Shown here one piece after another: positions 55,498 through 64,000 of a DNA stretch of 64,000 bases. Position 1 is the stretch's first letter. The number at the start of each line of letters is the position of its first letter. The position numbers and the translations under genes are program-made. Where the stretch lies: assembly GCA_000063505.1 (NCBI GenBank), contig CT971583.1:1147918-1211917 (forward strand), read 5' to 3'. This DNA comes from Synechococcus sp. WH 7803. Lineage in GTDB: Bacteria; Cyanobacteriota; Cyanobacteriia; PCC-6307; Cyanobiaceae. A model generated the notes under the pieces. It saw nothing but the letters and a program-made list of their open reading frames with translations. It did not search any database and was not told where the DNA came from.

Positions 55498-56346
55498 TTA
55501 CTTCAGTTCTGACTGAAGATCAACGATCACTCCTTCTGTGATCAAACGTTGGACGAGATTGATTGTATCCATATCTCCGTAGTTATAAAAACTGCCTTCA
55601 TGCTTTAATGAGGCAAGTGTGTGTGTCCCGTCACAATGATTCAATAACAGCGATTCTTCATGATTTAAGCGTCGAACAATAACTTGATTCTCAAGGTCTG
55701 AATAAATTAAAAATGTAGCGATTCCTCCTTCAACCATTGGCAAGCGATGCTTTGATGCATCGGTTCCGGCAAGAGCTTTCAGTGCTTCAAGATCAACTCC
55801 TGATACGCAAAGTCTCGTACCCCGATTCAGCCTTGGACGTGCCCAAATGTGACAACGGTGGTGTAAATCTTGAATGAGTTCTTGAACAGGTTTGCGGTTG
55901 CGAGATGGTGCAAGTTTTGCCCATAAGCATCGCCAATCCAACATCCCTGCTGCCAATAACATCTGAGGGAAATTGACATCCGTGATATCGAGACTGTACG
56001 AAGCAGACAAAGAGTCAAGAGTAGACTTGTCGATGCATCCTAAAAAGCATGCAAATTCTGTCGCTAATGTTTGCGCATTGAGTGGTTCTCCAGGTGACGA
56101 CTCATAGAATTTTTCGAGAATCTTTTCAAACGCTTCAGCGCCAATCAGCCATCTCACAGTCTTGAACACATCGTGCAGTGGATCGACAGTTCGTGCCATC
56201 GCTCGATGAAGGTAGATCTTGAGAATCTCTTCAGCACCCGTGAAACCTTGTGCAGGAATGATCTGATCAACAATCCAGGGTGTTGGTTCTCGATGCAAGC
56301 TCGCCAAGAATTGCTGTTGAAGACGCAGGAGCTGGGGGGACTTCAT
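55498..56346 (-). CDS. DUF2063 (BufC/HvfC-type) protein with PqqD-like C-terminus
   Basis: 282 residues. N-terminal DUF2063 domain (about 1-105: LLRLQQQFLASLHRE, EILKIYLHRAMARTVDPLHDVF, LIGAEAFEKILEKFYE). Middle part with a Trp/Cys-bearing segment (MLDWRCLWAKL). The C-terminal 60 residues (about 223-277: VIVRRLNHEESLLLNHCDG, then TINLVQRLITEGVIVDL) look like a PqqD-type winged helix, a peptide-recognition element. DUF2063 proteins are partners of DUF692 oxygenases and bind the precursor peptide. The DUF692 gene lies 145 bases upstream on the same strand, so the pair probably forms the complex. Confidence 0.72.
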   Translation of the reverse strand: MKSPQLLRLQQQFLASLHREPTPWIVDQIIPAQGFTGAEEILKIYLHRAMARTVDPLHDVFKTVRWLIGAEAFEKILEKFYESSPGEPLNAQTLATEFACFLGCIDKSTLDSLSASYSLDITDVNFPQMLLAAGMLDWRCLWAKLAPSRNRKPVQELIQDLHHRCHIWARPRLNRGTRLCVSGVDLEALKALAGTDASKHRLPMVEGGIATFLIYSDLENQVIVRRLNHEESLLLNHCDGTHTLASLKHEGSFYNYGDMDTINLVQRLITEGVIVDLQSELK

Positions 56347-56420
56347 GACAAGTAAGAGCTTTGAGAGTTGAGTGGTGTGGCGTTGAACTGAGCGTGTCGT
56401 AAGGTTTTGGATTGTTGTGC

Positions 56421-56449
56421 TGAATGAATGCTTGAAAAGCGTTCATTCA
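56421..56449. repeat. Long hairpin in the DUF692-DUF2063 spacer
   Basis: TGAATGAATGCTT and AAGCGTTCATTCA are inverted copies with one G-T type mismatch, separated by GAA, giving a 13-bp stem and three-base loop in the mRNA between the two minus-strand genes. Neither side has a T run in the reading direction, so it is not an ordinary terminator; it could stabilise or process the message, or act as an operator. Confidence 0.55.
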
Positions 56450-56491
56450 AAAATCGGAGAGAAGTGATCGAAGCAAGCCATCGCCTATGAA

Positions 56492-57379
56492 TTATGTTGC
56501 TCCTGGTGCAACAGATAAATCATTCAGGTAGCGGGTAATTCGGCTCACTTCTTGAAGTGTGCGTTCAAGTGGAGGAACATGATTTTCCCATTCCAACAGG
56601 GTTGGCCATGGTCCAAAGTGTCTTAGTGCTTTTTCATAAAGATCCCAAACTGTTTCATGAACTGCCTCACCGTGATAATCAATGTAGACATCTCCATCGC
56701 CTGCTTGCTGACGCGTGCATCCTGCGAGATGGTATCCCCTGACGCTGCTTTGGCGATATTCCATTAATTGGGTCAGTGGGTTCTCTCCAAAATTAACTGC
56801 ATTGGCCCAAAGATTATTGACATCCATTAATACATAAGCACCAGTTCGCTCCGTTAAAGCGTTGATGAAAGATGGTTCATCGTAAGTGGAGTCACGAAAG
56901 CGCATGTAACTGCTGATGTTCTCGAGCAGAATGGGTTGGCCGATCAATTCCTGAGCCTGGTCAATCCGTTCTACCAAATAATCGAGTGTCTCATCATTCA
57001 TGACCAGTGGAAGCAAATCGTGGAAGTGATGATGAGAGAGTGAGCTCCAAGAGACATGATCAGAAAAGAAGGCTTCTGGATGTTCCTTCAAGACACGCTT
57101 TACTAGCTGCAAATAGTCCTGATCCAGTGGTGCGCAGGAACCCAGAGACAAACCAAAACCGTGCAAGACAATTGGATAGGCGTGCCTGAGATCATCCAAT
57201 TGGTCGCGATACGTGCCCCCTTCCTCTTGGATGAGGTGTTCTGGGTGAATCTGTAAAAAATCTAATGGCGGTCTTTGATGCCACACTTCAGATGCGTTCT
57301 CATGGCACAGGTTGAGCCCAGCGGTCGCTCTGGCAAGACCTGTGGACAGAGGAGAGAGAGACGTGGATGTTGACGGCAT
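56492..57379 (-). CDS. DUF692 multinuclear non-heme iron oxygenase (MbnB/TglH/BufB type)
   Basis: 295-residue TIM-barrel enzyme. The family's metal-ligand blocks are all present: LHGFGLSLGS (His73), SDHVSW (Asp107, His108), LLENISSY (Glu153, Asn154), DVNNLWAN (Asp186), YHLAG (His217), DYHGE (Asp234, His236) and LLEWEN (Glu263). Relatives bind two or three irons and oxidise cysteines of ribosomal peptides to oxazolone/thioamide or other products. I use the ATG at 57379 (MPSTSTSL); a TTG at 57445 would add 22 residues. The DUF2063 gene follows. No DUF2282-type precursor gene is seen in the window. Confidence 0.85.
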   Translation of the reverse strand: MPSTSTSLSPLSTGLARATAGLNLCHENASEVWHQRPPLDFLQIHPEHLIQEEGGTYRDQLDDLRHAYPIVLHGFGLSLGSCAPLDQDYLQLVKRVLKEHPEAFFSDHVSWSSLSHHHFHDLLPLVMNDETLDYLVERIDQAQELIGQPILLENISSYMRFRDSTYDEPSFINALTERTGAYVLMDVNNLWANAVNFGENPLTQLMEYRQSSVRGYHLAGCTRQQAGDGDVYIDYHGEAVHETVWDLYEKALRHFGPWPTLLEWENHVPPLERTLQEVSRITRYLNDLSVAPGAT

Positions 57380-57573
57380 AACGCAGAACCGATGAATCGC
57401 AGGAAACACGACCGTCTCCGTCTTCTCATTTTGATCAAACGGCAAGCAGTACGCATCGCTCCAACGAGCTCAGACGTCAGACTGCAATGCTTTTTTCGAT
57501 TTTGCTTACAATTGCGGCGCTTCAAGCTGCATCGATTGTCTCGCTTCGGTAAGCGCTCCAACGTTCTGGCGGT

Positions 57574-58740
57574 TCAACGACTCGCTTGTCTCAAGAGCCA
57601 ACCACCACCAGCCAATGAAATCAAAACCGGTGACCAAGCGGCCAACAATGGAGGCAGGGTGCCTTTGACGCCAAGGGAACTGAAGCTGAAGCTCAACACG
57701 TAATACACAAGGATCAACACAACGCTGATTCCGAACCCTTGGCTTCGGCTTGTACGGCTATTAGGCTTCGCCCCCAGGCTGGCGCCGATCAGGCCGAAAA
57801 CCAGGCAAGCCATCGGTAGCGTGAACTTCTCTTGAATTCGCACCTGAAGCCGCCGTGCTTCTTTGATATCACCCGCTTGTTCCAGCAGCTCCCGCGCACG
57901 TAGGGCTTCGGCAACCGTCATGTTGTTGGCATCTTTCGGCAATTGAGCAATGCGGATCGGCGCTGCACTGAGTGGATAGAGGTATTGATCGAAGTCAGCT
58001 GATGTTGTGCTCCCAGAAGGGGTCAACGTAAGAATTTGCCCATCAAAGAACTGCCACTTGGCTTGGCGCTCGTTCCAGACAGCTCGATCGGCTACAAGCA
58101 TCTGCGTGAAGCCAGCGCGGGTGAAATCGAGAACGGTGACTCCGCTCATCACGCCATCTTTGAACTGCCTGGCATAAAACAGTTGCGCGAGTCCTTTGCT
58201 ACTGCTGCCATCGGGGTCCTGAATTCGACCAAAGCGGGAATACACAATGTTGCTTCCCTTTTCTGTGGCAATTGCTTTCCCAAGCGCACGACGCAGGGTG
58301 ATTTCAGCAGATCGATTGGCTCTGGGCACCACAACGTCGTTAAAGACGAAGGTGAGGCCTGACATCAACAGCGCCACAATCAGGGCGGGCACGATCATGC
58401 GCGTGGCTGTCACGCCAACACTGCGCAGGGCTGTGAGCTCGCTGTTGGCTGACAGACGGCTATAGGCCAACAAGGTTGCCATCAGAGTGGCCATCGCAAA
58501 TGAGATCACTAGAAAGCTGGGGAGCCTTAGCAAAAGCACTTGCACTGCAATGGCGACAGGAAGGCCCGACTCAACGATCTGACGCACCAGTTCGAACATC
58601 ACCCCAACCGAAAGGGAGACCACAGTGAAGGCGGCAATCGCAAAAAGCAGCGGACTGAGAAGCTCCCCGATCAACCAACGATCCAACAGGGGGATCCGCT
58701 GAATGAGCCGACGGATGGAGGCCTTAATGGTGTCGATCAC
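57574..58740 (-). CDS. LptF/LptG family lipopolysaccharide export permease
   Basis: 388 residues: membrane helices at the N-terminus (RWLIGELLSPLLFAIAAFTVVSLSVG and following) and C-terminus around a periplasmic beta-jellyroll middle (about 165-270). Key family sequence is LRSVGVTATRMIVPALIVALLMSG near 105-125. With LptB it moves lipopolysaccharide (here picocyanobacterial LPS) out of the inner membrane toward LptA. Picocyanobacteria often have one such permease that may act as a homodimer. ATGA overlap with lptB. Confidence 0.9.
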   Translation of the reverse strand: MIDTIKASIRRLIQRIPLLDRWLIGELLSPLLFAIAAFTVVSLSVGVMFELVRQIVESGLPVAIAVQVLLLRLPSFLVISFAMATLMATLLAYSRLSANSELTALRSVGVTATRMIVPALIVALLMSGLTFVFNDVVVPRANRSAEITLRRALGKAIATEKGSNIVYSRFGRIQDPDGSSSKGLAQLFYARQFKDGVMSGVTVLDFTRAGFTQMLVADRAVWNERQAKWQFFDGQILTLTPSGSTTSADFDQYLYPLSAAPIRIAQLPKDANNMTVAEALRARELLEQAGDIKEARRLQVRIQEKFTLPMACLVFGLIGASLGAKPNSRTSRSQGFGISVVLILVYYVLSFSFSSLGVKGTLPPLLAAWSPVLISLAGGGWLLRQASR

Positions 58741-59465
58741 AGCTGGAAACCCTCACCGAGATAGTGACGACGGACCAACGGGTCATGGGCGACCTGTTCA
58801 GACAATCCGGAGGCCAAGATGCTTCCATCGGTGAGGATGTAGGCACGATCTGTAATCGCGAGCGTCTCACGTACGTTGTGGTCGGTGATCAAAATGCCCA
58901 TGCCCCGTTGGCGCAGGGAATGAATGAGTTGCTGCAAGTCGGCAACCGCCAGCGGATCGACACCAGCGAAGGGTTCGTCCAAGAGAAGGTAACGGGGTCC
59001 TTCCAATCCCACTGCCAAAGCCCGGGCGACCTCGCACCGTCGTCGCTCACCACCTGACAACTGATAGCCGCGGCGGTTGAGAAATGGTTCGAGATGAAAG
59101 TCCCTGATCAGTTGCTGCAGGCGTTCTCGGTACTGAATGCCACTCAGCCCACTCTGATCAAGCACCAATTTCAGGTTGTCCTGCACCGTGAGCTGACGAA
59201 AAACACTGGGCTCCTGAGGCAGATAGCCGATTCCGAGACGGGCACGCTGAGGCATGGACAAGCTGGCGACAGGATGGCCGTCCAGCAAAACCTCCCCGCA
59301 GTCTGGGCGGAGAAGGCCGATCACAAGATTGAAACTGGTTGTTTTACCGGCGCCATTCGGCCCAAGCAACCCAATCACCTCTCCAGGTTCCAGGCTGAGA
59401 GTGAGATTTCTAACCAGCGGCCTTCCCCCCAACGAAAGAGACACGCCATTGAGGCTCAAACTCAT
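58737..59465 (-). CDS. lptB: LPS export ABC transporter ATPase
   Basis: 242 residues with Walker A GPNGAGKTT near 36-44, Q-loop, signature LSGGERRRCEVARAL near 138-152 and Walker B RYLLLDEPFAGVDP near 158-171, plus the H-loop LITDHNV. The Arg-rich region after the signature is usual for LptB. Overlaps lptA and the permease gene by four bases each, so translation is coupled along the operon. Confidence 0.96.
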   Translation of the reverse strand: MSLSLNGVSLSLGGRPLVRNLTLSLEPGEVIGLLGPNGAGKTTSFNLVIGLLRPDCGEVLLDGHPVASLSMPQRARLGIGYLPQEPSVFRQLTVQDNLKLVLDQSGLSGIQYRERLQQLIRDFHLEPFLNRRGYQLSGGERRRCEVARALAVGLEGPRYLLLDEPFAGVDPLAVADLQQLIHSLRQRGMGILITDHNVRETLAITDRAYILTDGSILASGLSEQVAHDPLVRRHYLGEGFQL

Positions 59466-59947
59466 GGCGTTAGCGGGGTCTTTGCAGGCTGATCAGGACG
59501 CAGGATCATGGTTGCTCGCACCTGCGTGCCCTCACTCGGAACGGCCAAAGCACGTTCATCATCGAGGTTGTAGGTCACTCTTTCAGCTCGCAGAGTGCTG
59601 CCATCGTCTTGAATCACGTCCACATCACCACTGAGAACCAAACGCCCTTCGCGGCTGAAATATTGGGCCTGTCGCGATGTAGCCACCATTCCCCTGGCTG
59701 GATAAACGATTCGAACATTTCCCGAAGCAGTGACCACACCGGTGACATTGTCGGCGCTCTGGCTGTCCGACTCGATGGTGATCAAACCATCGTCGATCGG
59801 CCCTGACTGATTCATTGGTGCCGGCAAGGACTGGGAGCGTGCCAACCCAATGGAGCCAACCGCCACCAACGCCACAAGCCAATGTCTCAGGGCAGGGATG
59901 GCAGTCAGCGAACGAGACTTGAACAATGGTGCTCGGTGATGAACCAT
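59462..59947 (-). CDS. lptA: LptA/OstA-like periplasmic LPS transport protein
   Basis: 161 residues from the ATG at 59947 (the frame is open far upstream over DUF309 but is not protein-like there). Signal peptide to about residue 38 (HWLVALVAVGSIGLARS), then the OstA beta-jellyroll repeats (DGLITIESDSQSADNVTGVVTASGNVRIVYPARGM broken here into its strands, then REGRLVLSGDVDVIQDDGSTLRAERVTYN). Forms the periplasmic bridge for LPS. Seven bases after the DUF309 stop. Confidence 0.82.
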   Translation of the reverse strand: MVHHRAPLFKSRSLTAIPALRHWLVALVAVGSIGLARSQSLPAPMNQSGPIDDGLITIESDSQSADNVTGVVTASGNVRIVYPARGMVATSRQAQYFSREGRLVLSGDVDVIQDDGSTLRAERVTYNLDDERALAVPSEGTQVRATMILRPDQPAKTPLTP

Positions 59948-59954
59948 CAGAAAC

Positions 59955-60329
59955 TCATGATCCCACGGCATCATTCGTATGAATAAGCTTTGGGGGCGGA
60001 TCGTCGTCCGGGTTGCGTTCGTTTTGCAAGGCATGCAGGCGAACGCTTGACGCTGTGTGCAGGGCCTGGAGATCAAGCCCCAACGCTGAAGGAAGCGATG
60101 GCTTGAGACGACCGATTCCTTCCCCCATAAGGATGGTGGCCCCACGGGTGTTCCCGCGCTCAAGGTGAACATGAGCAACGGCGATTTGAAGAATTCCCTG
60201 TAGCAGGCGTCTGTTGGGATCAACCTGCTCATGCCAGAGTTCTTCAAAGGCATCGTGCGCTTCATACCAGGCCCCTGAGTTGAACAACTCAAGAGCCTTG
60301 CTGAATCGAGGATCGTCTAGCAGGTTCAA
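59955..60329 (-). CDS. DUF309 family protein
   Basis: 124 residues with the DUF309 helix-rich core: ALELFNSGAWYEAHDAFEELWHEQVDPNRR with conserved Glu/His/Trp-His, and LLQGILQIAVAHVHLERGNTRGA, a TPR-like helical bundle. Function not established. Sits between typA and lptA, with four-base overlap with typA (ATGA). Confidence 0.88.
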   Translation of the reverse strand: MNLLDDPRFSKALELFNSGAWYEAHDAFEELWHEQVDPNRRLLQGILQIAVAHVHLERGNTRGATILMGEGIGRLKPSLPSALGLDLQALHTASSVRLHALQNERNPDDDPPPKLIHTNDAVGS

Positions 60330-62134
60330 CGCTTGGACTTGGCCGCCTTCTTGGAAGGAAGTTTGCGCAGACGGATCGATTCAGGCGTGACTTCGAGCAT
60401 TTCGTCGGGACCGATGTACTCGAGGGCTCGCTCGAGCGTCATCTGAACAGGAGATTGAAGGGTGTCGAGTTCTTCGGCACCAGCTGAGCGCATGTTGGTG
60501 AGCTGTTTCGTCTTGCAGACGTTGATCTCCAAATCCTGGGGACGGTTGTACTCACCAATAATCATTCCCTTGTACACCTTGGTTCCAGGGGAGATAAAGA
60601 ACTGGCCGCGGTCTTCGGCATTCTTGAGGGCATAGAAGGTTGCAGTTCCCTCCTCGAAGGCGATCAGCACACCATTGCGTCGGGTGTCGAAATCGCCAAG
60701 CATCGGGCGGTATTCGAAGAATGAGTGACTCATGATCCCTTCGCCGCGAGTCGCTCGGATGAATTCACCGCGGAAGCCGATCAAGCCGCGGGATGGCACC
60801 ACGAATTCAAGCTGTGTGCGGCCGTCCTGACCGGTTTCCATGTTTTGCATTTCACCCTTGCGAGTCCCGAGCTTCTCAATGCAGCTGCCCACAGATTCCT
60901 CCGGTACATCCATCACCAGGGTTTCCACTGGCTCACAGGGAGTGCCATCAATCGTGCGATAGATCACCTGCGGCTGGGAGACCTGGAACTCGTAGCCCTC
61001 ACGACGCATGGTTTCAATCAAAATGCCGAGGTGAAGCTCACCACGACCACTGACAGCGAAGCGATCCGGAGAGTCAGTGTCCTCAACCCGCAGAGCGACA
61101 TTGGTGAGCAGCTCGCGCTGAAGCCGGTCTCTGACCTGGCGGCTGGTCACGAATTTGCCTTCCTGACCGGCAAAGGGTGAATCATTGACCACGAAGGTCA
61201 TCTGCAGCGTGGGTTCATCGACCTTGATCAGAGGCAATGCCGAAGGCTCGTCAGGACAAGCGATGGTTTCACCGATGTTGACGTCGTCAAAGCCGGCGAC
61301 AGCCACAAGGTCACCAGCGGAGGCCTGATCAATCTCCACGCGCTGGAGACCTTCAAATCCAAGCAATTTGCTAATACGACCTTTCTTGACGTTGCCGTCA
61401 TCCTTGATCAACGCAGCATTTTGCCCCTGTTTGATCACACCATTGTGAACCCGGCCGATGATGATTCGACCCAGAAAATCTGAGTAATCCAGGGTTGTGA
61501 TCTGTAGCTGCAGCGGCTTTTCGGGATCGCCGACCGGGGGCGGAACATGCCGCAGGATCGCATCAAACAGCGGGCGCATGTTTTCGCTGTCGGTCTTCAT
61601 GTCCGGCTTGGCAAAACCTCCCAAGCCACTTCCGAACAGATAGGGAAAATCGCACTGATCGTCGTCAGCACCCAGTTCGATAAACAGATCCAGCACTTTG
61701 TCGACCGCTGTCTCGGGGTCGACGCGGGCTCGGTCAATCTTGTTGACGAACACGATCGGACGCAGTCCCTGCTCCAGTGCTTTCTTCAGCACGAAGCGGG
61801 TCTGGGGCATGGGGCCCTCGTTGGCGTCAACGATCAGCAGGCAACCGTCCACCATGCCGAGCACGCGCTCAACCTCACCACCGAAGTCGGCGTGGCCAGG
61901 GGTATCAACGATGTTGATTCGCGTGTCGTTGTAGGTGACCGCTGTGTTTTTGGAGAGAATGGTGATTCCGCGCTCACGCTCCAGATCGTTGGAGTCCATC
62001 ACGCAGGTGGGAACGGCCTCGTTATCCCGGAAGATGCCCGACTGGGCCAGCAGAGAGTCGACCAAGGTCGTTTTGCCGTGGTCAACGTGGGCGATGATCG
62101 CGATATTGCGGATCGCCTTTTGCTGGGCGCTCAT
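60326..62134 (-). CDS. typA: GTP-binding protein TypA/BipA
   Basis: A translational GTPase related to EF-G that acts on ribosome assembly and stress adaptation. 602 residues from the ATG at 62134 ([23 protein letters not shown]): G1 HVDHGKTT near 16-23, G2 with RERGITI near 50, G3 [14 protein letters not shown] near 76, G4 NKIDRA near 130. The C-terminal region ends in the TypA-specific [16 protein letters not shown]-type tail. The frame upstream to 62374 is only extension over spacer. Part of the U32-typA-DUF309-lpt operon. Confidence 0.96.
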   Translation of the reverse strand: MSAQQKAIRNIAIIAHVDHGKTTLVDSLLAQSGIFRDNEAVPTCVMDSNDLERERGITILSKNTAVTYNDTRINIVDTPGHADFGGEVERVLGMVDGCLLIVDANEGPMPQTRFVLKKALEQGLRPIVFVNKIDRARVDPETAVDKVLDLFIELGADDDQCDFPYLFGSGLGGFAKPDMKTDSENMRPLFDAILRHVPPPVGDPEKPLQLQITTLDYSDFLGRIIIGRVHNGVIKQGQNAALIKDDGNVKKGRISKLLGFEGLQRVEIDQASAGDLVAVAGFDDVNIGETIACPDEPSALPLIKVDEPTLQMTFVVNDSPFAGQEGKFVTSRQVRDRLQRELLTNVALRVEDTDSPDRFAVSGRGELHLGILIETMRREGYEFQVSQPQVIYRTIDGTPCEPVETLVMDVPEESVGSCIEKLGTRKGEMQNMETGQDGRTQLEFVVPSRGLIGFRGEFIRATRGEGIMSHSFFEYRPMLGDFDTRRNGVLIAFEEGTATFYALKNAEDRGQFFISPGTKVYKGMIIGEYNRPQDLEINVCKTKQLTNMRSAGAEELDTLQSPVQMTLERALEYIGPDEMLEVTPESIRLRKLPSKKAAKSKR

Positions 62135-62198
62135 GGGGGGTCCGTGTTGGGTCGAGAGGTCGCTGGGACGCCCGCAGGCGCAGCCGGTGAAGACTATC

Positions 62199-63998
62199 TC
62201 AACGTGAGATCGATGGAGTTCCCTGCGCACGATCTGCGCGAAGACTGCCCCGCGTGACGCCGAGGCGATGTTCAATCTGCTCGCGGCGCCACACCTCAGC
62301 AGAGGGCATGCGTCCACCCAGGGCCTCGCCATAAAGCCGCACGCGCCGCTTGGCATCCTCGGCATCTTCATCAAGCAGGTCCAGCCGGAAATGCCTCAAT
62401 CCGCGCGAGCGCATGGCTGGGAAGGCTTCGATTCCGGTTTGCGCGGTTCCGTTGAACAATGTGTTGCGACATCCGAGGTCTGCGCGCAAGGGGTGTTCAA
62501 CACCGCTGCGGTCTTTCAGCAGAACGGTGTGGGACTCACAGGGTCTGCCGCAATCCGTGTGATCATGCCCATCCGAAAGCAAGGCGCAGAACAGGCAATG
62601 CTCCATGTGAAAGAGGGGCATGTGCTGGTGCAGCACGACCTCCAGCCGATCAGAGGGCGAGTTTTCGGCTAAATCCAGAAGCTGCTGAAGATTTAAGTCA
62701 CAACTTGCTGTGACCCGTTGCAGTCCCCAGTGCTCGAGAAACCACAAAAGACTGAGAGGGTTGGCCACATTCAGACTGAAGTCCCCCCGGCAGGGGGCTG
62801 ACTCGCAGAGACGTTCAAGCTGATCGGCGTTGCGCACAAGGAACCCGTCAGGTTTGGCACGCAGGAGCGGGTCCAACGTCCATCCCTCATTGGGACGCGT
62901 GACTTTGGGACCGGTTAGCCAAATGCCATCACTCCAGCAACCCCGTGCGATGGCAACAGCCTCCTTGAGCTCACGGGGTTGCTCCAAGTCGGCGATGACC
63001 CCTTCAATCGGCGTGTCATCGCCTAGCTCGATCAACCCCTTGAGTTGATCGAGACTTCGTACCAACACCGTGAGTCTTGCGGCCTGAGTGTGATCGGCCG
63101 TGTTGGCAGGAAAACGCCCATAGCAGCTGCGAATCAGCTGCTGACGTTCAGCACGACTCGGTATTGCCCCACAGCGTCGTTGTGACTTCAAGCGATTTAC
63201 AGGCGACAGTCCGGCGTCAGCCATCGCTTGGAGCAGGGCTCGTCGGAGACGGTTGAGATCGCCGATTGGCAGGAAAAGCGACCCAGAGAGGTCCAAGTGC
63301 AGAGTCTCAAGTCGCCAGCCTGTGCCCCCAAGACGGCCTAACTGAGCCTCCAGGCGCTCCCGATCTAATCCGTGATCCTTGGCTGGCTCGAGCAAGCGTT
63401 CACTGACAACGGCGAGGGGTTGGCCCCCAGAGCTATGGGCGCCTTCAAGCTCAAGAACCAGTGGTTCACCGATTCGGCCGCGAACGACCAGAGAAAGGGG
63501 AGCCTCTTGCGGAGGCGTCTGTCGACCAGCTCGGCGAGTCCAGGTGGAGTGCCACTGAGGATCGCTTGTGAGCCACACCGGAGCGCCAGGGAGCAGTCCC
63601 CTTGCATCAACGCGACTCGGGCCAAGCTTCAGTCGCCAGCAGGCTGGTCCTGAACGCTCAGATTCCATGATTCGGCCCCCCACCTCCCGTGGAATCTGAA
63701 AAGCTCCGCCCTCGCCTGCAGCCACTTCCAACACAATGCCCTGACCGCGCTGAGGCTCAATCTCCGCCTCAACTTCGATCCAACCCCGGGGATGGACTTT
63801 GACGAGGCATCCGAAGGACGGCCCACGCTTTTTGCTCCAACGGCCATCCACGAGTTCTGCATGGTCAATGCCTTCAAGCCAACCCGTGCCCAGTCCCCGG
63901 GAAAAACCAAGTTCCAGCTGTAAACGAACGGACTCTGGATCATCGAGAACTCCGTCGAGGGCGCGGCGATACACGTCGGTCACCGCGGCGACGTACGT
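62199..63998 (-). CDS. U32 family peptidase/RNA hydroxylase-type protein, N-terminal part cut by window edge
   Basis: The last 599 codons of a U32-family protein whose start lies beyond the right edge; the frame is open to the last bases (a GTG at 63983 is inside the coding region). The visible part includes the YVAAVTDVYRRALDG junction, a beta-rich DUF3656-like middle (about window positions 63.2-63.9 kb), and a C-terminal U32-type barrel with cysteines in HMEHCLFCALL, DHTDCGRPCESH and GCRNTLF. Bacterial relatives RlhA and TrhP hydroxylate rRNA or tRNA bases with an Fe-S centre. Which substrate applies here is unknown. Confidence 0.82.
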   Translation of the reverse strand, partial: TYVAAVTDVYRRALDGVLDDPESVRLQLELGFSRGLGTGWLEGIDHAELVDGRWSKKRGPSFGCLVKVHPRGWIEVEAEIEPQRGQGIVLEVAAGEGGAFQIPREVGGRIMESERSGPACWRLKLGPSRVDARGLLPGAPVWLTSDPQWHSTWTRRAGRQTPPQEAPLSLVVRGRIGEPLVLELEGAHSSGGQPLAVVSERLLEPAKDHGLDRERLEAQLGRLGGTGWRLETLHLDLSGSLFLPIGDLNRLRRALLQAMADAGLSPVNRLKSQRRCGAIPSRAERQQLIRSCYGRFPANTADHTQAARLTVLVRSLDQLKGLIELGDDTPIEGVIADLEQPRELKEAVAIARGCWSDGIWLTGPKVTRPNEGWTLDPLLRAKPDGFLVRNADQLERLCESAPCRGDFSLNVANPLSLLWFLEHWGLQRVTASCDLNLQQLLDLAENSPSDRLEVVLHQHMPLFHMEHCLFCALLSDGHDHTDCGRPCESHTVLLKDRSGVEHPLRADLGCRNTLFNGTAQTGIEAFPAMRSRGLRHFRLDLLDEDAEDAKRRVRLYGEALGGRMPSAEVWRREQIEHRLGVTRGSLRADRAQGTPSISR

Positions 63999-64000
63999 GG

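Noticed and set aside
57262-57561. 99-codon minus-strand frame, basic and cysteine-bearing, upstream of and overlapping the DUF692 gene; considered as a precursor peptide.
   Set aside because: It starts with TTG, has no leader-like pattern and overlaps the DUF692 coding region for most of its length in another frame; the Arg/Cys content is what the antisense frame context would give.

Overview
The window is a stretch of chromosome from a phycobilisome-containing picocyanobacterium of the marine Synechococcus/Cyanobium type. The evidence is apcD (allophycocyanin alpha-B), cyanobacterial forms of hfq, hemJ, ccsA and class II FBPase/SBPase, several cyanobacteria-restricted families (DUF1995, DUF4330, DUF3370, CIA30), very short gene spacing, and a GC-rich core (for example 39 of 60 bases G or C in the line at 8041). 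No rRNA, tRNA, CRISPR array, insertion sequence or integrase was recognised.

Layout. 1-9 kb: cell-wall amidase (cut by the left edge), a lysozyme-like exported protein, pgi, leuS, divergent hfq/dapF, a cysteine desulfurase and a DUF1995 protein. 9-18 kb: DUF4330, a PBP4-type carboxypeptidase, a coiled-coil protein with coaD, uvrC, a photolyase-like flavoprotein, hemJ, a PHP phosphoesterase and a small hydrophilic protein. 18-27 kb: a cobalamin-linked block (cobN, then metH, with ilvE between) and small conserved proteins. 27-34 kb: DUF2237, an SDR, SpoIID, Ap4A phosphorylase, a group 3 sigma factor, DUF3370 and a ribbon-helix-helix/J-domain fusion. 34-41 kb: apcD, an RumA-type rRNA methyltransferase, pheT, rpmG, rpsR and an RNase II/R with an apparent non-AUG start. 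41-49 kb: a minus-strand carbon and tetrapyrrole block, glpX-hemA-glgC-gnd-pgl-CIA30, with divergent rpe. Together these give gluconeogenesis/Calvin cycle, glycogen synthesis, the oxidative pentose phosphate pathway and the first step of tetrapyrrole synthesis. 57.5-64 kb: a tightly coupled minus-strand operon U32-typA-DUF309-lptA-lptB-lptF/G.

The part most worth attention is about 50.8-57.4 kb, an AT-richer accessory segment (19 of 60 bases G or C in the line at 54481) set between housekeeping blocks. It holds two Coq4-family paralogues on the plus strand. Between them are a minus-strand pair: a membrane protein with a possible permuted papain-like domain, coupled to a DHA2 MFS exporter. Beyond them lie a DUF2063 protein with a PqqD-like C-terminus and a DUF692 multinuclear iron oxygenase, the pair that modifies cysteine in ribosomal peptides. 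Cyanobacteria make plastoquinone, not ubiquinone, so the Coq4 pair is unexpected, and no recognised precursor peptide lies beside the DUF692 enzyme. I infer a possible uncharacterised peptide- or quinone-like-metabolite system with its own exporter; this is a hypothesis from gene content only.
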